The translations under genes were made by a program, and so were the position numbers. Below are positions 38,658 through 47,792 of a DNA stretch of 64,000 nt, one piece after another (positions within the stretch are counted from its first letter, which is position 1; each line of letters starts with the position of its first letter). The notes under the pieces are model-generated. The model was not told the DNA's origin, searched no databases, and saw only the letters and a program-made list of their open reading frames with translations. Location: the NCBI RefSeq assembly GCF_001858325.1, contig NZ_MBPP01000047.1, forward strand, positions 1 to 64,000. The letters run 5' to 3'. The stretch is from Marinobacter sp. AC-23. Lineage in GTDB: Bacteria > Pseudomonadota > Gammaproteobacteria > Pseudomonadales > Oleiphilaceae.

Positions 38658-40751
38658 TTACAAATCGCCGAACTTCTTCCCGTCAGCAACCAGCTGTTTC
38701 AGCAGATCCGCAGGTTTCCACTGCTCACCGCCAACCTCAGAGTGGTACTTCTCCACCGCCGCCAGAATCGTATCCAAGCCAACCTGATCTGCCCAGAACA
38801 TAGGGCCACCACGATAAGCCGGGAAGCCATAGCCATAAATCCAGACCACATCAATATCCAGAGCCCGGTCAGCAATGCCTTCTTCCAAAATCTTGGCCGC
38901 CTCGTTCACCATAACGTACATGCAGCGCTCAAGAATCTCCTGATCCGAAATCTCACGGGAAGCAATGCCCTGCTCCTTACGGAAATCCTCAATAATCCGT
39001 TCCACCTCAGGATCCGGAATAGGCTTGCGGCTGCCCTCTTCGTACTTGTAAACCCCCGCCATGGTCTTCTGGCCAAAACGCTTCTGCTCGGCAAGCTTAT
39101 CCATCCAACTGGGCGCGACCTGCTCACCCGCATTGCGAAGCTCTTCACGGATGCGATAACCCACATCAATACCGGCCAGATCCGACATGGCAAACTGCCC
39201 CATGGGATACCCCAGATCCGTCAGCACCTTATCTACCTGCTGCGGAGTGGCACCTTCATTGACCAGAGCCATGGCTTCGGCGCCACGCTTGTGCAACATG
39301 CGATTGCCGACAAAACCGTGGCAGTTGCCAACCAGCACACCCACCTTCTTAATCTTCTTGGCTACAGCCATCACCGTGGCTTTCACCTCATCAGAGGTCT
39401 TGCTGCCGCGAACGTTTTCCAGCAGCCTCATTACGTTGGCCGGGCTGAAGAAGTGCATACCCACAACGTCTTCCGGGCGCTTGGTGGCAGAGGCAATTTC
39501 GTCAATATCCAGGGTAGACGTGTTGGAGGCAAGAATGGCTCCAGACTTACAGACACTGTCGAGCTTGGCGAAGATCTCTTTTTTGACCGCCATGTTTTCA
39601 AACACAGCTTCAATCACCAGATCCACGTCCTTGAAATCATCATAATCCAGGCTGCCCGTGATCAGGGCCATCCGGTCTTCTACTTGCTGCTGGGTGATAC
39701 GCCCTTTCTTCGCAGAGCTTTCATAGTTCTTGCGGATAATGCCGAGCCCTTTGTCCAGGGCTTCCTGCTTCATCTCCACAATGGTGACCGGGATACCCAC
39801 GTTGACAAAGTTCATGGCGATACCGCCGCCCATGGTGCCTGCGCCAATAATGCCGACGCTGTTCACACTTCGTACCGGTGTATCCTTCGACAGCCCTTTA
39901 ACCTTGGACACTTCACGCTCAGCAAAAAACGAGTGAATCAGGCCATCGCGCTGGGGAGAATCCATACATTCCATAAACAGTTCGCGCTCGCGTTTCATGC
40001 CTTCAGCAAACGGCAAGTTAAACGCTGCTTCAATAGCATCTACACACTTGAACGGAGAAAACTGACCACGGGCCTTCTTTTGCAGCACAGCACGAAACTG
40101 ATCAAACACGTCGCTGCCCTTATCAGCCGCAACCTTGTCCGTCAGATCCCGAACCCTGCGTACCGGCTTACCCTCATCTGCGATTTGCTTCGCATAGGCA
40201 AGGCCCGCGGCTTTTACATCATTGCCATCATCCACGACATCGATAATGCCCAGGGCCAGTGCATCTTTGGCACTCACAAACTCACCAGACGTGATCATCT
40301 CCAGCGCCTTTTGTGCACCAGCCAGACGAGGTAAACGCTGAGTACCACCGGCACCTGGCAGCAGGCCAAGCTTTACTTCCGGCAAGCCAACTTTGGCACT
40401 GCTCAAGGCAACCCGATAGTGACAACCAAGAGCTGTTTCCAGTCCGCCGCCCAACGCTGTTCCGTGGATCGCCGCAACAAGCGGTTTGTCGCTGTTTTCG
40501 TAGTGCTCCACCACCGCAGGTAGCCCTGGCTCTTGCATGGGTTTACCAAATTCACGGATGTCGGCACCCGCTATAAAGGTACGACCTTCGCACACAAGCA
40601 AAAGCACCTTGGCTTCGGGATCCTTCTGCCCCTGATCTAACGCAGCGACCAGCCCGGAACGCACCGCGTGGCTGAGGGCATTGACTGGCGGGTAGTTCAC
40701 AGTAATCACGCCAATACTGCCTTCACGACTGTAAGTTACGACCTCAGACAT
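38658..40751 (-). CDS. Bifunctional enoyl-CoA hydratase/3-hydroxyacyl-CoA dehydrogenase (FadB/PimF-like)
   Basis: A 697-residue two-domain beta-oxidation enzyme. The N-terminal crotonase domain has the oxyanion-hole segments (EGRTFIAGADIREFG and HGTALGGGLETALGCHYR) and the catalytic glutamate region LPEVKLGLLPGAGGTQRLPR. The 3-hydroxyacyl-CoA dehydrogenase part has the NAD motif VGIIGAGTMGGGIAMNF and GMHFFSPANVM. It is of the peroxisomal type, which in Rhodopseudomonas includes PimF. ATG 40751 with GGAGAG just upstream is chosen. A candidate IclR operator lies 30 bases upstream of the start. It heads an operon with the thiolase and the alcohol dehydrogenase. The gene is intact. Confidence 0.92.
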   Translation of the reverse strand: MSEVVTYSREGSIGVITVNYPPVNALSHAVRSGLVAALDQGQKDPEAKVLLLVCEGRTFIAGADIREFGKPMQEPGLPAVVEHYENSDKPLVAAIHGTALGGGLETALGCHYRVALSSAKVGLPEVKLGLLPGAGGTQRLPRLAGAQKALEMITSGEFVSAKDALALGIIDVVDDGNDVKAAGLAYAKQIADEGKPVRRVRDLTDKVAADKGSDVFDQFRAVLQKKARGQFSPFKCVDAIEAAFNLPFAEGMKRERELFMECMDSPQRDGLIHSFFAEREVSKVKGLSKDTPVRSVNSVGIIGAGTMGGGIAMNFVNVGIPVTIVEMKQEALDKGLGIIRKNYESSAKKGRITQQQVEDRMALITGSLDYDDFKDVDLVIEAVFENMAVKKEIFAKLDSVCKSGAILASNTSTLDIDEIASATKRPEDVVGMHFFSPANVMRLLENVRGSKTSDEVKATVMAVAKKIKKVGVLVGNCHGFVGNRMLHKRGAEAMALVNEGATPQQVDKVLTDLGYPMGQFAMSDLAGIDVGYRIREELRNAGEQVAPSWMDKLAEQKRFGQKTMAGVYKYEEGSRKPIPDPEVERIIEDFRKEQGIASREISDQEILERCMYVMVNEAAKILEEGIADRALDIDVVWIYGYGFPAYRGGPMFWADQVGLDTILAAVEKYHSEVGGEQWKPADLLKQLVADGKKFGDL

Positions 40752-40780
40752 ATTCTCTCCCTCGCTATATATGGAATGTA

Positions 40781-40797
40781 GTTTTATTAAGCGAAAC
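40781..40797 (-). promoter_or_regulatory. Candidate IclR operator upstream of the FadB/PimF-like gene
   Basis: GTTTTATTAAGCGAAAC matches 15 of 17 bases of the reverse complement of the perfect palindrome at 46424-46440 (GTTTCGTTAAGCGAAAC). It lies 30 bases before the start of the FadB/PimF-like gene and next to an IclR regulator gene. Confidence 0.55.
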
Positions 40798-40856
40798 ATA
40801 AGTACGATTTAATACAAGTTCTCTTCGGATTTCAACCACCGTTTAAAACCGAGCAT

Positions 40857-40887
40857 AAAAAAACCGCAGAACGAATCCTGCGGTTTT
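40857..40887. terminator. Bidirectional-type rho-independent terminator after iclR
   Basis: AAAACCGCAG and CTGCGGTTTT form a perfect 10-base stem with an 8-base loop. On the minus strand it is followed by seven T, so it ends the IclR gene's transcript ahead of the FadB-like gene's promoter. Confidence 0.8.
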
Positions 40888-40938
40888 CTGTGAAGCCCGG
40901 GGGGTAAAAACCGGCGGGCATGGCGCTCCGGAACCAGA

Positions 40939-41766
40939 TTAAACGCCCAGTGTCTCAATGTCACTCGCCAGCATGGCAAGCTGGTGGGCAATAGAGCCGC
41001 GAAGCTTTTCAGCCGAAACCAAATAGGAAGGTGCGGCACAAGTCAATGTCATAATAGTGCCGTCCTGCAGATGAACAGGCACACCGGCAGAGTTAATATT
41101 GCGATCCCACTCGCCGATGGAAAGACAGAAGCCATACTGCTTGAAATCCTCCATGGCACGATCCAGCCCTTCCTTTTTCTCGGGCCAGGATTCTGGGCCG
41201 TACTTTAACTCCATTGCATCTTCAATAACCTTACGCCCTTTATCAGAAACCGAGCAGTAATAAGCCCGGCCTGCTGATGTGGTCGACATGGGCAGCTTGA
41301 TACCAATATCCATACGCAGCAAAGAAGCTTCCGGAGGCAGACGATTTTCTACATAGATCATGTGAAGCCGGTCACGACAAGTCAGGCCGACAGACATGTT
41401 AGTCTGGCGCGCAAATTCATCCATGTAAGGCTTGGCTAACTGGCGGACTTTCAAGTTCGATACGTAAGCATAACCCAATGCCAGCACACCAGAGCTGAGC
41501 TGATATTTTTCCAGTTGAGTGCTGTAGCTTAGATACCCCAGCTTGGTCAGGGTGTATGTCATACGAGAAATTGTTGGCTTGGGCAGCCCGGTAAGCCGGG
41601 CAATATCCTGATTACCGAGAATGACCGAGCCCTGACTGAAAGCACGTAACACATCCAGACCACGGGACAGTGCTTCGACGAACTTCCGATCCTTCTCCGG
41701 CTTCACCGGCTCGCCGTCATCGGAAGCAGCCATCAAGTCCAGTGAAGTAGTTTTTGCTTTTGACAT
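40939..41766 (-). CDS. IclR-family transcriptional regulator
   Basis: A 275-residue regulator. An N-terminal tail of about 30 residues precedes the winged helix (LSRGLDVLRAFSQGSVILGNQDIARLTGLPKPTISRMTYTL), and the C-terminal ligand domain includes LPMSTTSAGRAYYCSVSD, typical of IclR proteins sensing aromatic or organic acids. It is flanked by the FadB/PimF-like gene downstream and a TRAP binding-protein gene upstream, all on the minus strand, and palindromes at 40781 and 46424 are likely targets. The gene is intact and is closed by its own terminator. Confidence 0.92.
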   Translation of the reverse strand: MSKAKTTSLDLMAASDDGEPVKPEKDRKFVEALSRGLDVLRAFSQGSVILGNQDIARLTGLPKPTISRMTYTLTKLGYLSYSTQLEKYQLSSGVLALGYAYVSNLKVRQLAKPYMDEFARQTNMSVGLTCRDRLHMIYVENRLPPEASLLRMDIGIKLPMSTTSAGRAYYCSVSDKGRKVIEDAMELKYGPESWPEKKEGLDRAMEDFKQYGFCLSIGEWDRNINSAGVPVHLQDGTIMTLTCAAPSYLVSAEKLRGSIAHQLAMLASDIETLGV

Positions 41767-42126
41767 AATGTGGCGTCCTCCAACAACGTCGCCTGCCCCA
41801 TGTTCCGGGCTCTAAGTTCTGTGTATATAAAGAATGCAGCATTTTAATCGTTGATGAATGCAAGTACCACAAACTCCGGCCAAAACTACCATCAAAATGA
41901 AACATCTGCTTTTAAAATCGCACCCTAAAGCTCGAAAACTGCCAGCCTTGAGTAAAAATTGGTATGTAGTTTTGCCTGACTGCCTATTCTGAACACCCCA
42001 CCCAGGCGAGCGTTAGCAGTCATTCCGGCTCCGATCCCACTGCGTCTTCACGTTACCAGGTGCTTGACCGGGCTACGGCTTACCGGGAACGCAAGCATGG
42101 CGATCTCCCGTTCGCAAAACTGTGAC
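41767..42126. other. Intergenic region between iclR and the TRAP binding-protein gene
   Basis: This stretch holds the promoter region of the IclR gene (minus strand), though no clear -35/-10 pair stands out. From about 42000 to 42120 a plus-strand frame without a start reads like a short coding fragment ending at TGA near 42122, but I could not identify it. Confidence 0.5.
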
Positions 42127-42162
42127 AAAAAAACCGGGCAGCCTCTATTGAGGCGTACCCGG
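42127..42162 (-). terminator. Rho-independent terminator of the TRAP binding-protein gene
   Basis: On the minus strand CCGGG and CCCGG, with GCCTC and GAGGC inside, form an interrupted stem followed by seven T (the A-run at 42127-42133 on the plus strand). It lies just after the stop of the gene at 42180. Confidence 0.75.
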
Positions 42163-42179
42163 CGCATTGGCTTGCTGGC

Positions 42180-43225
42180 TTAGAGGTACCCGAGATCTGT
42201 CCGGTAGCTATTCAGCATGTCCAGAGCTTTCTGAGTTCTTTCGCTGCGCTTGCCCTCTTCTTTCCACATGCGCTGGGCGGTTTTCACCAAGCGCTCCCGG
42301 ACGTCATCGGGCAAGGTATTAATCTTGACACCGTCTTCGGCAATCGCTTTAGCGAGAGCAACGCGCTCTTGATACAAGTACTCATTGGTGCGCGCCCAAA
42401 AAATCTCTTTCAACGCCTGCTTGACGATCTGTTGCATGTCTTCCGGCAGCTTATCCAGGGCTTTCTGGTTGACGAGAAAGGCATCAGTGCCGGCAATGGT
42501 CAAGCTCGGCTTGACGTGGTACTTGGCTACTTCATAAAGCCCCATGCTCGCAGCACCCTGCGCTGCGCCCCAGTGAGCACCGTCCAAAACACCGGTATCC
42601 AGCGCGGTATAGAGTTCACCGCCGGAAACATAGGACGCCGCCGCACCGGCTTCCGACAGGAACCTCTGCAGTGAGCCGGTGGAGCGAATCTTCAGGCGAG
42701 TAAAGTCCTCCCAGCTATTAATAGGTTTCTTGATCACCATCTCGGTCGGATAGCCTTTTCGGTAGCCCAGTAAACGCCGTGTTCCGCTGCTTCGTCCCGC
42801 AACATCTGCTCGAATCCGAGGTTCTCGTGGAAATAAACGGCTTCCCAGACATTCTGGAAAGCAAACGGCAGACCTGCAGCAATGGCAGCAAGGCTGACTG
42901 AATCCTGAGCATACGACGCGTTGATGGTACCCATTTCAATAATGCCACGACTGACGGCTTTAAACGTCTCCCGGGCCTTGAACAGTGCGCCTGATTCGTA
43001 AAGCCTGAGCTTCAGGCGGCCATCTGTGCGCTCCTCAAGTACATCCTTCAGACGTACAAGGCTATCCTGATACGAGACGCTGGAGCTGGGATAGTGAGAC
43101 TGCACCTTCCAGGTGAAGGTCTCTTGTGCGGCAGCGGGGCTCACAACCAGAGCACCTGCAACGCCGAGTGTAATGGCGGAGGCATAAATAACGAGTTTTT
43201 TGCGATAGTGAGTAAGGATTTTCAT
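42180..43225 (-). CDS. dctP: TRAP transporter substrate-binding protein, orphan, one frameshift
   Basis: A periplasmic TRAP binding protein of about 348 residues with a signal peptide ending near AAA-QE. The frame starts at ATG 43225 and breaks at 42754-42755, where AAAAGGCTATCC on the coding strand should read AAAAGGGCTATCC; with one G it continues YPTEMVIKKPINSWEDF to 42180. It has the clamping arginine in LKIRST and the GVLDGAHWGAAQG block of the alpha-keto-acid/TakP-like branch. It is closely similar along its whole length to the protein encoded at 62228. No permease genes adjoin it, so it may share the permease encoded from 63365 onwards. Confidence 0.87.
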
Positions 43226-43811
43226 AGTATTACCTCTTGTTATTGTATCTGTTGTGTTGTTGTCGTTTTCGTCCGCAGTGCGGTATTGAGGACCGCGAAG
43301 CGAACTATTGTTTTTTTAGTCTAGCATGTGATGGTCTTTTTTCAATATTTAGCAGATACCTACTGTTTCAGGTAGGCAGCCCGCAACTTCCGTTTCAATA
43401 CTTTGCCAACAGTGTTCGGGCGTAGATCCTCCCGGAATCCAACTGCCGAGAGGAGCAACGGTGCCGTATTCACCCTCAAGACCTCAAACCTGGCTGACCT
43501 TAGCTATTCGTTGGCTCAGAAGCGCTTCCCGAGCACACTGAATAGCCCGGATATATTGTTGAGCAACTGTTTTGATCGATATGACTCTCAAGCGCGGCAC
43601 GATTGTCGTGCAATGCATGAGCGGGTAAGCTGGGCTCGCCACGGGGCTTTTCCAAAGGCTGCAGCCAATGACTTCACCTTTGTGGCTGGTTAGTTCACCG
43701 CGAGCGATCGTTATTGTTTCCTTTATTTCGCTTACGCGAGATACAAGAGAGTCCTAAGTTTCATGTTTTTTTCAAGCACCCGCTCTCATGGTGCAACCAT
43801 CGGAGTAACAA
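43226..43811. other. Intergenic region with promoter elements and gene debris
   Basis: This 586-base stretch contains the leader of the binding-protein gene (minus strand), a relic of an acyl-CoA synthetase C terminus (43360-43440) and the promoter of the oxidoreductase gene at 43812. TTCGCTT-containing partial matches to the IclR palindrome occur near 43291-43306 (minus sense) and 43735-43751. The plus-strand open frame at 43403-43693 does not look like a gene. Confidence 0.5.
43360..43440 (-). pseudogene. Relic of an acyl-CoA synthetase C terminus
   Basis: Read on the minus strand, this stretch encodes FREDLRPNTVGKVLKRKLR followed by AAYLKQ and a stop. It is the catalytic-lysine end of an AMP-forming acyl-CoA synthetase; compare LREELPRSTIGKVLKRELR at the end of the intact enzyme encoded at 59715. 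Nothing upstream in the same frame continues the homology, so only the tail of a lost gene remains. Confidence 0.65.
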
Positions 43812-44840
43812 ATGGATAAAAATCAACAGTATATACTCGCCAAGCGCCCAATCGGCATGCCTGACGAGCATAGCCTGAAGCTGCAGGACAGCGCTTTGCC
43901 CGAGCCCGGGGAGGGTCAGGCTCTGTTGAAGACGATTTATCTATCGCTGGACCCCTATATGCGCGGGCGCATGAACGATGCCGCCTCCTATGCCAAGAGC
44001 GTTGAGCTCGGTGAGGTGATGGGAGGGCAGACCATCAGTGAAGTTGTGATCAGCAACAGTACGGCGGTGAGTGCCGGCGACTACGTGCTTAGCAGCAATG
44101 GCTGGCAGCGCTATGCCGTAGCCAACGCGGATACACTGGTAAAGCTTGACCCGGCTCAGGCACCGATCAGTACCGGGGTCGGCGTATTGGGTATGCCCGG
44201 CTTCACTGCGTACGTGGGATTGCTGCTTTTTGGCCAGCCCAAGCAGGGTGATACGGTTGTGGTATCCGCCGCCGCTGGTGCCGTTGGCCAGGTGGTCGGA
44301 CAGATCGCCAAGATGCGGGGCTGTCGTGTTGTTGGCGTCGCAGGGGCACCGGACAAGTGCGACCATGTGGTCCGGGAATATGGTTTTGATGCTTGCGTCA
44401 ATTACAAAGACGACGATTTCGAAGCCCAGCTGGAGAAGGCCTGCCCCGATGGCATCGACATCTATTTCGAGAATGTCGGTGGTCGGGTGTTTGATGCAGT
44501 GATGACGCTGGTCAACGACTTTGCCCGCATTCCGATCTGCGGCCGTATCGCTCACTACAATCAGACGTCGTTACCAGAGGGGCCGGATCGATTGGTGCCG
44601 TTCATGGGCAAGATTCTGGTCAAGCGGTTAATGTTGCGTGGTTTCATCCAGTCGGATCATCTCGAACACCTGGCGGATTTTCGCCGCGACATGAGCCAGT
44701 GGATTCAGGACGGCAATATCCATTATCAGGAGGACATCGTCGACGGTTTAGAGAATGCCGTTAGCGCCTTCCAAGGTTTGTTGCAGGGTAAAAACCGCGG
44801 CAAGATGCTGGTGCGGGTTGCGCCAGATCCGACGCGGTAA
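43812..44840 (+). CDS. NADP-dependent oxidoreductase, CurA/leukotriene B4 dehydrogenase type (MDR)
   Basis: A 342-residue zinc-free medium-chain reductase that saturates alpha,beta-unsaturated ketones or aldehydes with NADPH. Family features are SLDPYMRGRM near residue 50, GMPGFTAYVGLL, the nucleotide motif SAAAGAVGQVVGQIAK and YFENVGG. ATG 43812 is preceded by CGGAG. It stands alone, divergent from the orphan TRAP gene. The gene is intact. Confidence 0.9.
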   Translation: MDKNQQYILAKRPIGMPDEHSLKLQDSALPEPGEGQALLKTIYLSLDPYMRGRMNDAASYAKSVELGEVMGGQTISEVVISNSTAVSAGDYVLSSNGWQRYAVANADTLVKLDPAQAPISTGVGVLGMPGFTAYVGLLLFGQPKQGDTVVVSAAAGAVGQVVGQIAKMRGCRVVGVAGAPDKCDHVVREYGFDACVNYKDDDFEAQLEKACPDGIDIYFENVGGRVFDAVMTLVNDFARIPICGRIAHYNQTSLPEGPDRLVPFMGKILVKRLMLRGFIQSDHLEHLADFRRDMSQWIQDGNIHYQEDIVDGLENAVSAFQGLLQGKNRGKMLVRVAPDPTR

Positions 44841-44961
44841 TCCAGCAAAAGGATCGGTGCCGCACCAGTATGTGGGAGAGCGTCTGGTACAGATCCACGT
44901 CCGGCCGCGAAAGGTCGCCTGAACACGCACTGACAGAGTAAAAAACTTCTGGAAGCGTCCC

Positions 44962-46323
44962 TTACTGAATAACTGGCAAGACAACGATCTCGAAAGCGAG
45001 AAGCGCCAGCAACAGTGGCACTGCCATCAATACAAACACGCCATTCCAGCGGAACGCCACCACCATACGAGGCACCTGACCAAAGCGGGACAGCAGCATC
45101 ACAGCCGGCCCGAAGGGTGAGAGCATCATCGCCAAAGAAAAGCCGATAACCAAGGCTATGGATATCAGAATCGGATCCATGCCTTCCGCAATAAGCTGCG
45201 GTAGCAGGCCAGCCAAAACGCTCAGCACCGTAATCGGAATAATCCCAATGGCTGATAGCAGCGGCAGGCTGAGCATGCCAGCGGCTGCGAGCACCCACAT
45301 TCCGCCAGCGGAGTTCACAAGGCCACTTAGGGCATCCTCGGGAATCACGCTGGAGACTGACACTCCCAGAATGGCCGACGCGGCAAAAATCGCCATTTCA
45401 TTATTCATGGAGGAAACCTGAGTCACGCTCTCCTTGAGCACAATCCCAAGCGATCGATCCTGCCACGCCATATACAGAAGTGTAACGGATGGCACTGCCA
45501 TCATGGCAGCGACTGACACTTTGAAGTTAGTCAAAGCAACGATAACCGCCATAACGGTAAATACAGTTAAGACCAGCCCTAGTAGCCGCAAAGTGCCTGG
45601 TGGCCACTGCTCCAAAATCACACGCTCGCTGCTGACCTGCCGAAAACGACGTTGCTCCAGCAACCAGCCAACCGCAATCAGGACCACGGACGCCGCAAGT
45701 CCGTAGGGCAAAAGCATAGACCAGCTTAACTGAGGCAGTTCACGGGTCAGTATGGCCACGGCGACACTGGTTGGCGCCACCAGGGGAACAAGAGCAAAAC
45801 CGCGAAGCGCGCTTACCAGAACGCTACGCAGCCACTGCAGGCGGGATTCACCGGTAATTCCACGCTCCTGCAAGGTTTCCGAAAGGCTGCCACACAATAG
45901 ATTCATCATGCCGAAACTCAACACTGAGGCAATGCCACAGCTAACCAGAGCGTACTTCGGATACAACCAGACCGCCGAACCACCCAACAAAACATCATGG
46001 ATCCGGCGTAGCACTTCAAAGCGCCTGACCAGGCATTGCATCATCCCCAGGCTGGCAAGAAATGCGGCGTAAAACGCCGCATCAGCAGACGCTTTGATTA
46101 ACCGGTCCATACCCAGCTGGCCACGAACAAAAAACCACGCAGTGACTACCAATGAAACCAACAACAAAATGCGAGAGTATGCCTGCAGGCGCCCCCCCGC
46201 CCACAAAAAACAGACAATGAACAACACGCCCGCAATTGCACCGAGCTGAGTGCTAGAAAAGCCTATAGCAATCAGTTCAATCAAAACCGCAAAAGGTAAT
46301 AGCCAGCGATCGGCAGTACTCAT
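44962..46323 (-). CDS. Multispanning membrane protein, possible organic-anion transporter
   Basis: A 453-residue protein with roughly 12 hydrophobic segments arranged as two halves, each with breaks that could be re-entrant loops (for example LSPFGPAVMLLSRFG near the C terminus). This resembles ion-transporter-superfamily carriers in outline, but I do not recognise a specific family. It is divergent from the glutaryl-CoA dehydrogenase gene and shares with it the intergenic region holding the IclR-like palindrome, so it may belong to the same regulon and transport a dicarboxylate. The transport role is inferred only from topology and context. Confidence 0.6.
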   Translation of the reverse strand: MSTADRWLLPFAVLIELIAIGFSSTQLGAIAGVLFIVCFLWAGGRLQAYSRILLLVSLVVTAWFFVRGQLGMDRLIKASADAAFYAAFLASLGMMQCLVRRFEVLRRIHDVLLGGSAVWLYPKYALVSCGIASVLSFGMMNLLCGSLSETLQERGITGESRLQWLRSVLVSALRGFALVPLVAPTSVAVAILTRELPQLSWSMLLPYGLAASVVLIAVGWLLEQRRFRQVSSERVILEQWPPGTLRLLGLVLTVFTVMAVIVALTNFKVSVAAMMAVPSVTLLYMAWQDRSLGIVLKESVTQVSSMNNEMAIFAASAILGVSVSSVIPEDALSGLVNSAGGMWVLAAAGMLSLPLLSAIGIIPITVLSVLAGLLPQLIAEGMDPILISIALVIGFSLAMMLSPFGPAVMLLSRFGQVPRMVVAFRWNGVFVLMAVPLLLALLAFEIVVLPVIQ

Positions 46324-46423
46324 GCCTGCCCTGCCTTTGTCAAGATCACGCTGACGGAGATGGTCTCTGCTTGCATTTCACACACACCCGGATTAGTCTT
46401 TTACTAACTCAATACAAAACTTA

Positions 46424-46440
46424 GTTTCGCTTAACGAAAC
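46424..46440. promoter_or_regulatory. Palindromic candidate IclR operator, divergent intergenic region
   Basis: GTTTCGCTTAACGAAAC is a perfect inverted repeat (GTTTCG, five-base spacer, CGAAAC). It lies between the divergent membrane-protein gene and the glutaryl-CoA dehydrogenase gene, 152 bases before the latter's start. A near-identical site is at 40781. Confidence 0.6.
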
Positions 46441-46592
46441 GATACTAGCATAAACGACAAAACAGTCCTGAATCTTTTATTCCCGGCTATCTCCGGGCGC
46501 CCTTTACCAGGTTCTCTACTGAACCCGAACGTAAGAGGCATTACCGCTTTGATTGAGCAAGTTAACAACTGATTTTACTGAGGAGAAATAAC

Positions 46593-47761
46593 ATGGCTTC
46601 TGCACCTTGGGATGACCTTCTGCAGCTTGAAAAGCAACTGGATGAAACCGAGCGCCAGGTTCGGGACAGCATTCGCGGTTTCTGTGATCAACGTCTGATG
46701 CCAGGCATCATCGAGGCCAACCGCCATGAAAAGTTCGACCGCAATATCTTCAACGAGATGGGCGACCTGGGCATGCTCGGTGCCACCCTGCCAGAAGAAT
46801 ATGGCGGCCCTGGCCTCAATCACGTCTGTTACGGACTGATCGCCCGCGAAGTAGAGCGTGTCGATTCTGCATACCGTTCCGCTCTAAGCGTTCAGTCTTC
46901 ACTGGTTATTCACCCGATTCATGCCTTTGGCCAGGAGGCCTGAAGAAGCGCATCCTGCCTAAGCTGGCCTCTGGCGAGATGGTTGGCTGTTTCGGCCTGA
47001 CCGAGCCTAACCACGGCTCCGATCCTGGAGGCATGGAAACCCGCGCCAAGAAAGTGGACGGCGGCTACCTGCTGAGCGGATCCAAAACCTGGATTACCAA
47101 CTCGCCTATCGCCGATGTGTGTGTGGTTTGGGCCAAGCTGGATGGCAAAGTGAGCGGCTTTGTTATCGAGCGTGAAGGCGCCAAAGGCCTGGAAACCCCG
47201 AAAATTCCTGGCAAGTTTTCACTCCGCGCATCAGACACCGGCTCTATCTTTATGGATGAGGTATTTGTACCGGATGAAAACAAGCTGGAAGTAGAGGGTT
47301 TGAAAGGCCCCTTCAGTTGCCTGAACAAGGCCCGTTTCGGCATCAGCTGGGGCTCCCTGGGCGCTGCTGAATTTTGTTGGCACGCAGCCCGCAGCTACAC
47401 CCTTGAGCGCAAGCAGTTCGGCAGGCCTCTGGCTGCCAACCAGCTGATCCAGAAGAAGCTGGTAGACATGCAGACCGAAATCGCTCTGGGCCTGCAGGCC
47501 GTTCTGCAGCTGGGCCGCATGATGGATTCCGGTGACGCCACTCCGGATGCGATCTCTCTGCTCAAGCGCAACAACTGCGGCAAGGCTCTGGACATCGCAC
47601 GGGTTGCCCGTGACATGCATGGCGGTAACGGTATATCCGACGAATACCACGTAATCCGTCACGTCATGAACCTCGAAGCTGTGAATACCTACGAAGGCAC
47701 TCATGACGTTCACGCCCTGATTCTTGGCCGTGGCCAAACGGGAATCGCAGCGTTTAGCTGA
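46593..47761 (+). CDS. gcdH: Glutaryl-CoA dehydrogenase, one frameshift
   Basis: A flavoprotein that converts glutaryl-CoA to crotonyl-CoA and carbon dioxide, passing electrons to ETF. From ATG 46593 the sequence follows GCDH closely ([21 protein letters not shown]). The frame breaks at 46937-46938, where GGAGGCCTGAAG should read GGAGGGCCTGAAG; with one G it continues through [20 protein letters not shown] to 47761, about 389 residues. The catalytic glutamate lies in the C-terminal [19 protein letters not shown] block. It precedes the PimC/PimD-like pair by 31 bases. The next-best start, 46979, would lose the N-terminal domain. Confidence 0.88.
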
Positions 47762-47792
47762 TACCAAAAAGCCCAACACGACGAGGCTAATC

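Noticed and set aside
38742..40334. A 530-codon plus-strand open frame opposite the FadB/PimF-like gene
   Set aside because: Shadow of a clearly coding minus-strand gene, with no recognisable domain.
42000..42124. A plus-strand stretch that reads like a coding fragment (ending RERKHGDLPFAKL then stop)
   Set aside because: It has no start codon or ribosome site and I could not link it to a family; it may be chance or debris.
43403..43693. A 96-codon plus-strand open frame
   Set aside because: Composition is not protein-like, and its minus strand holds the acyl-CoA synthetase relic.
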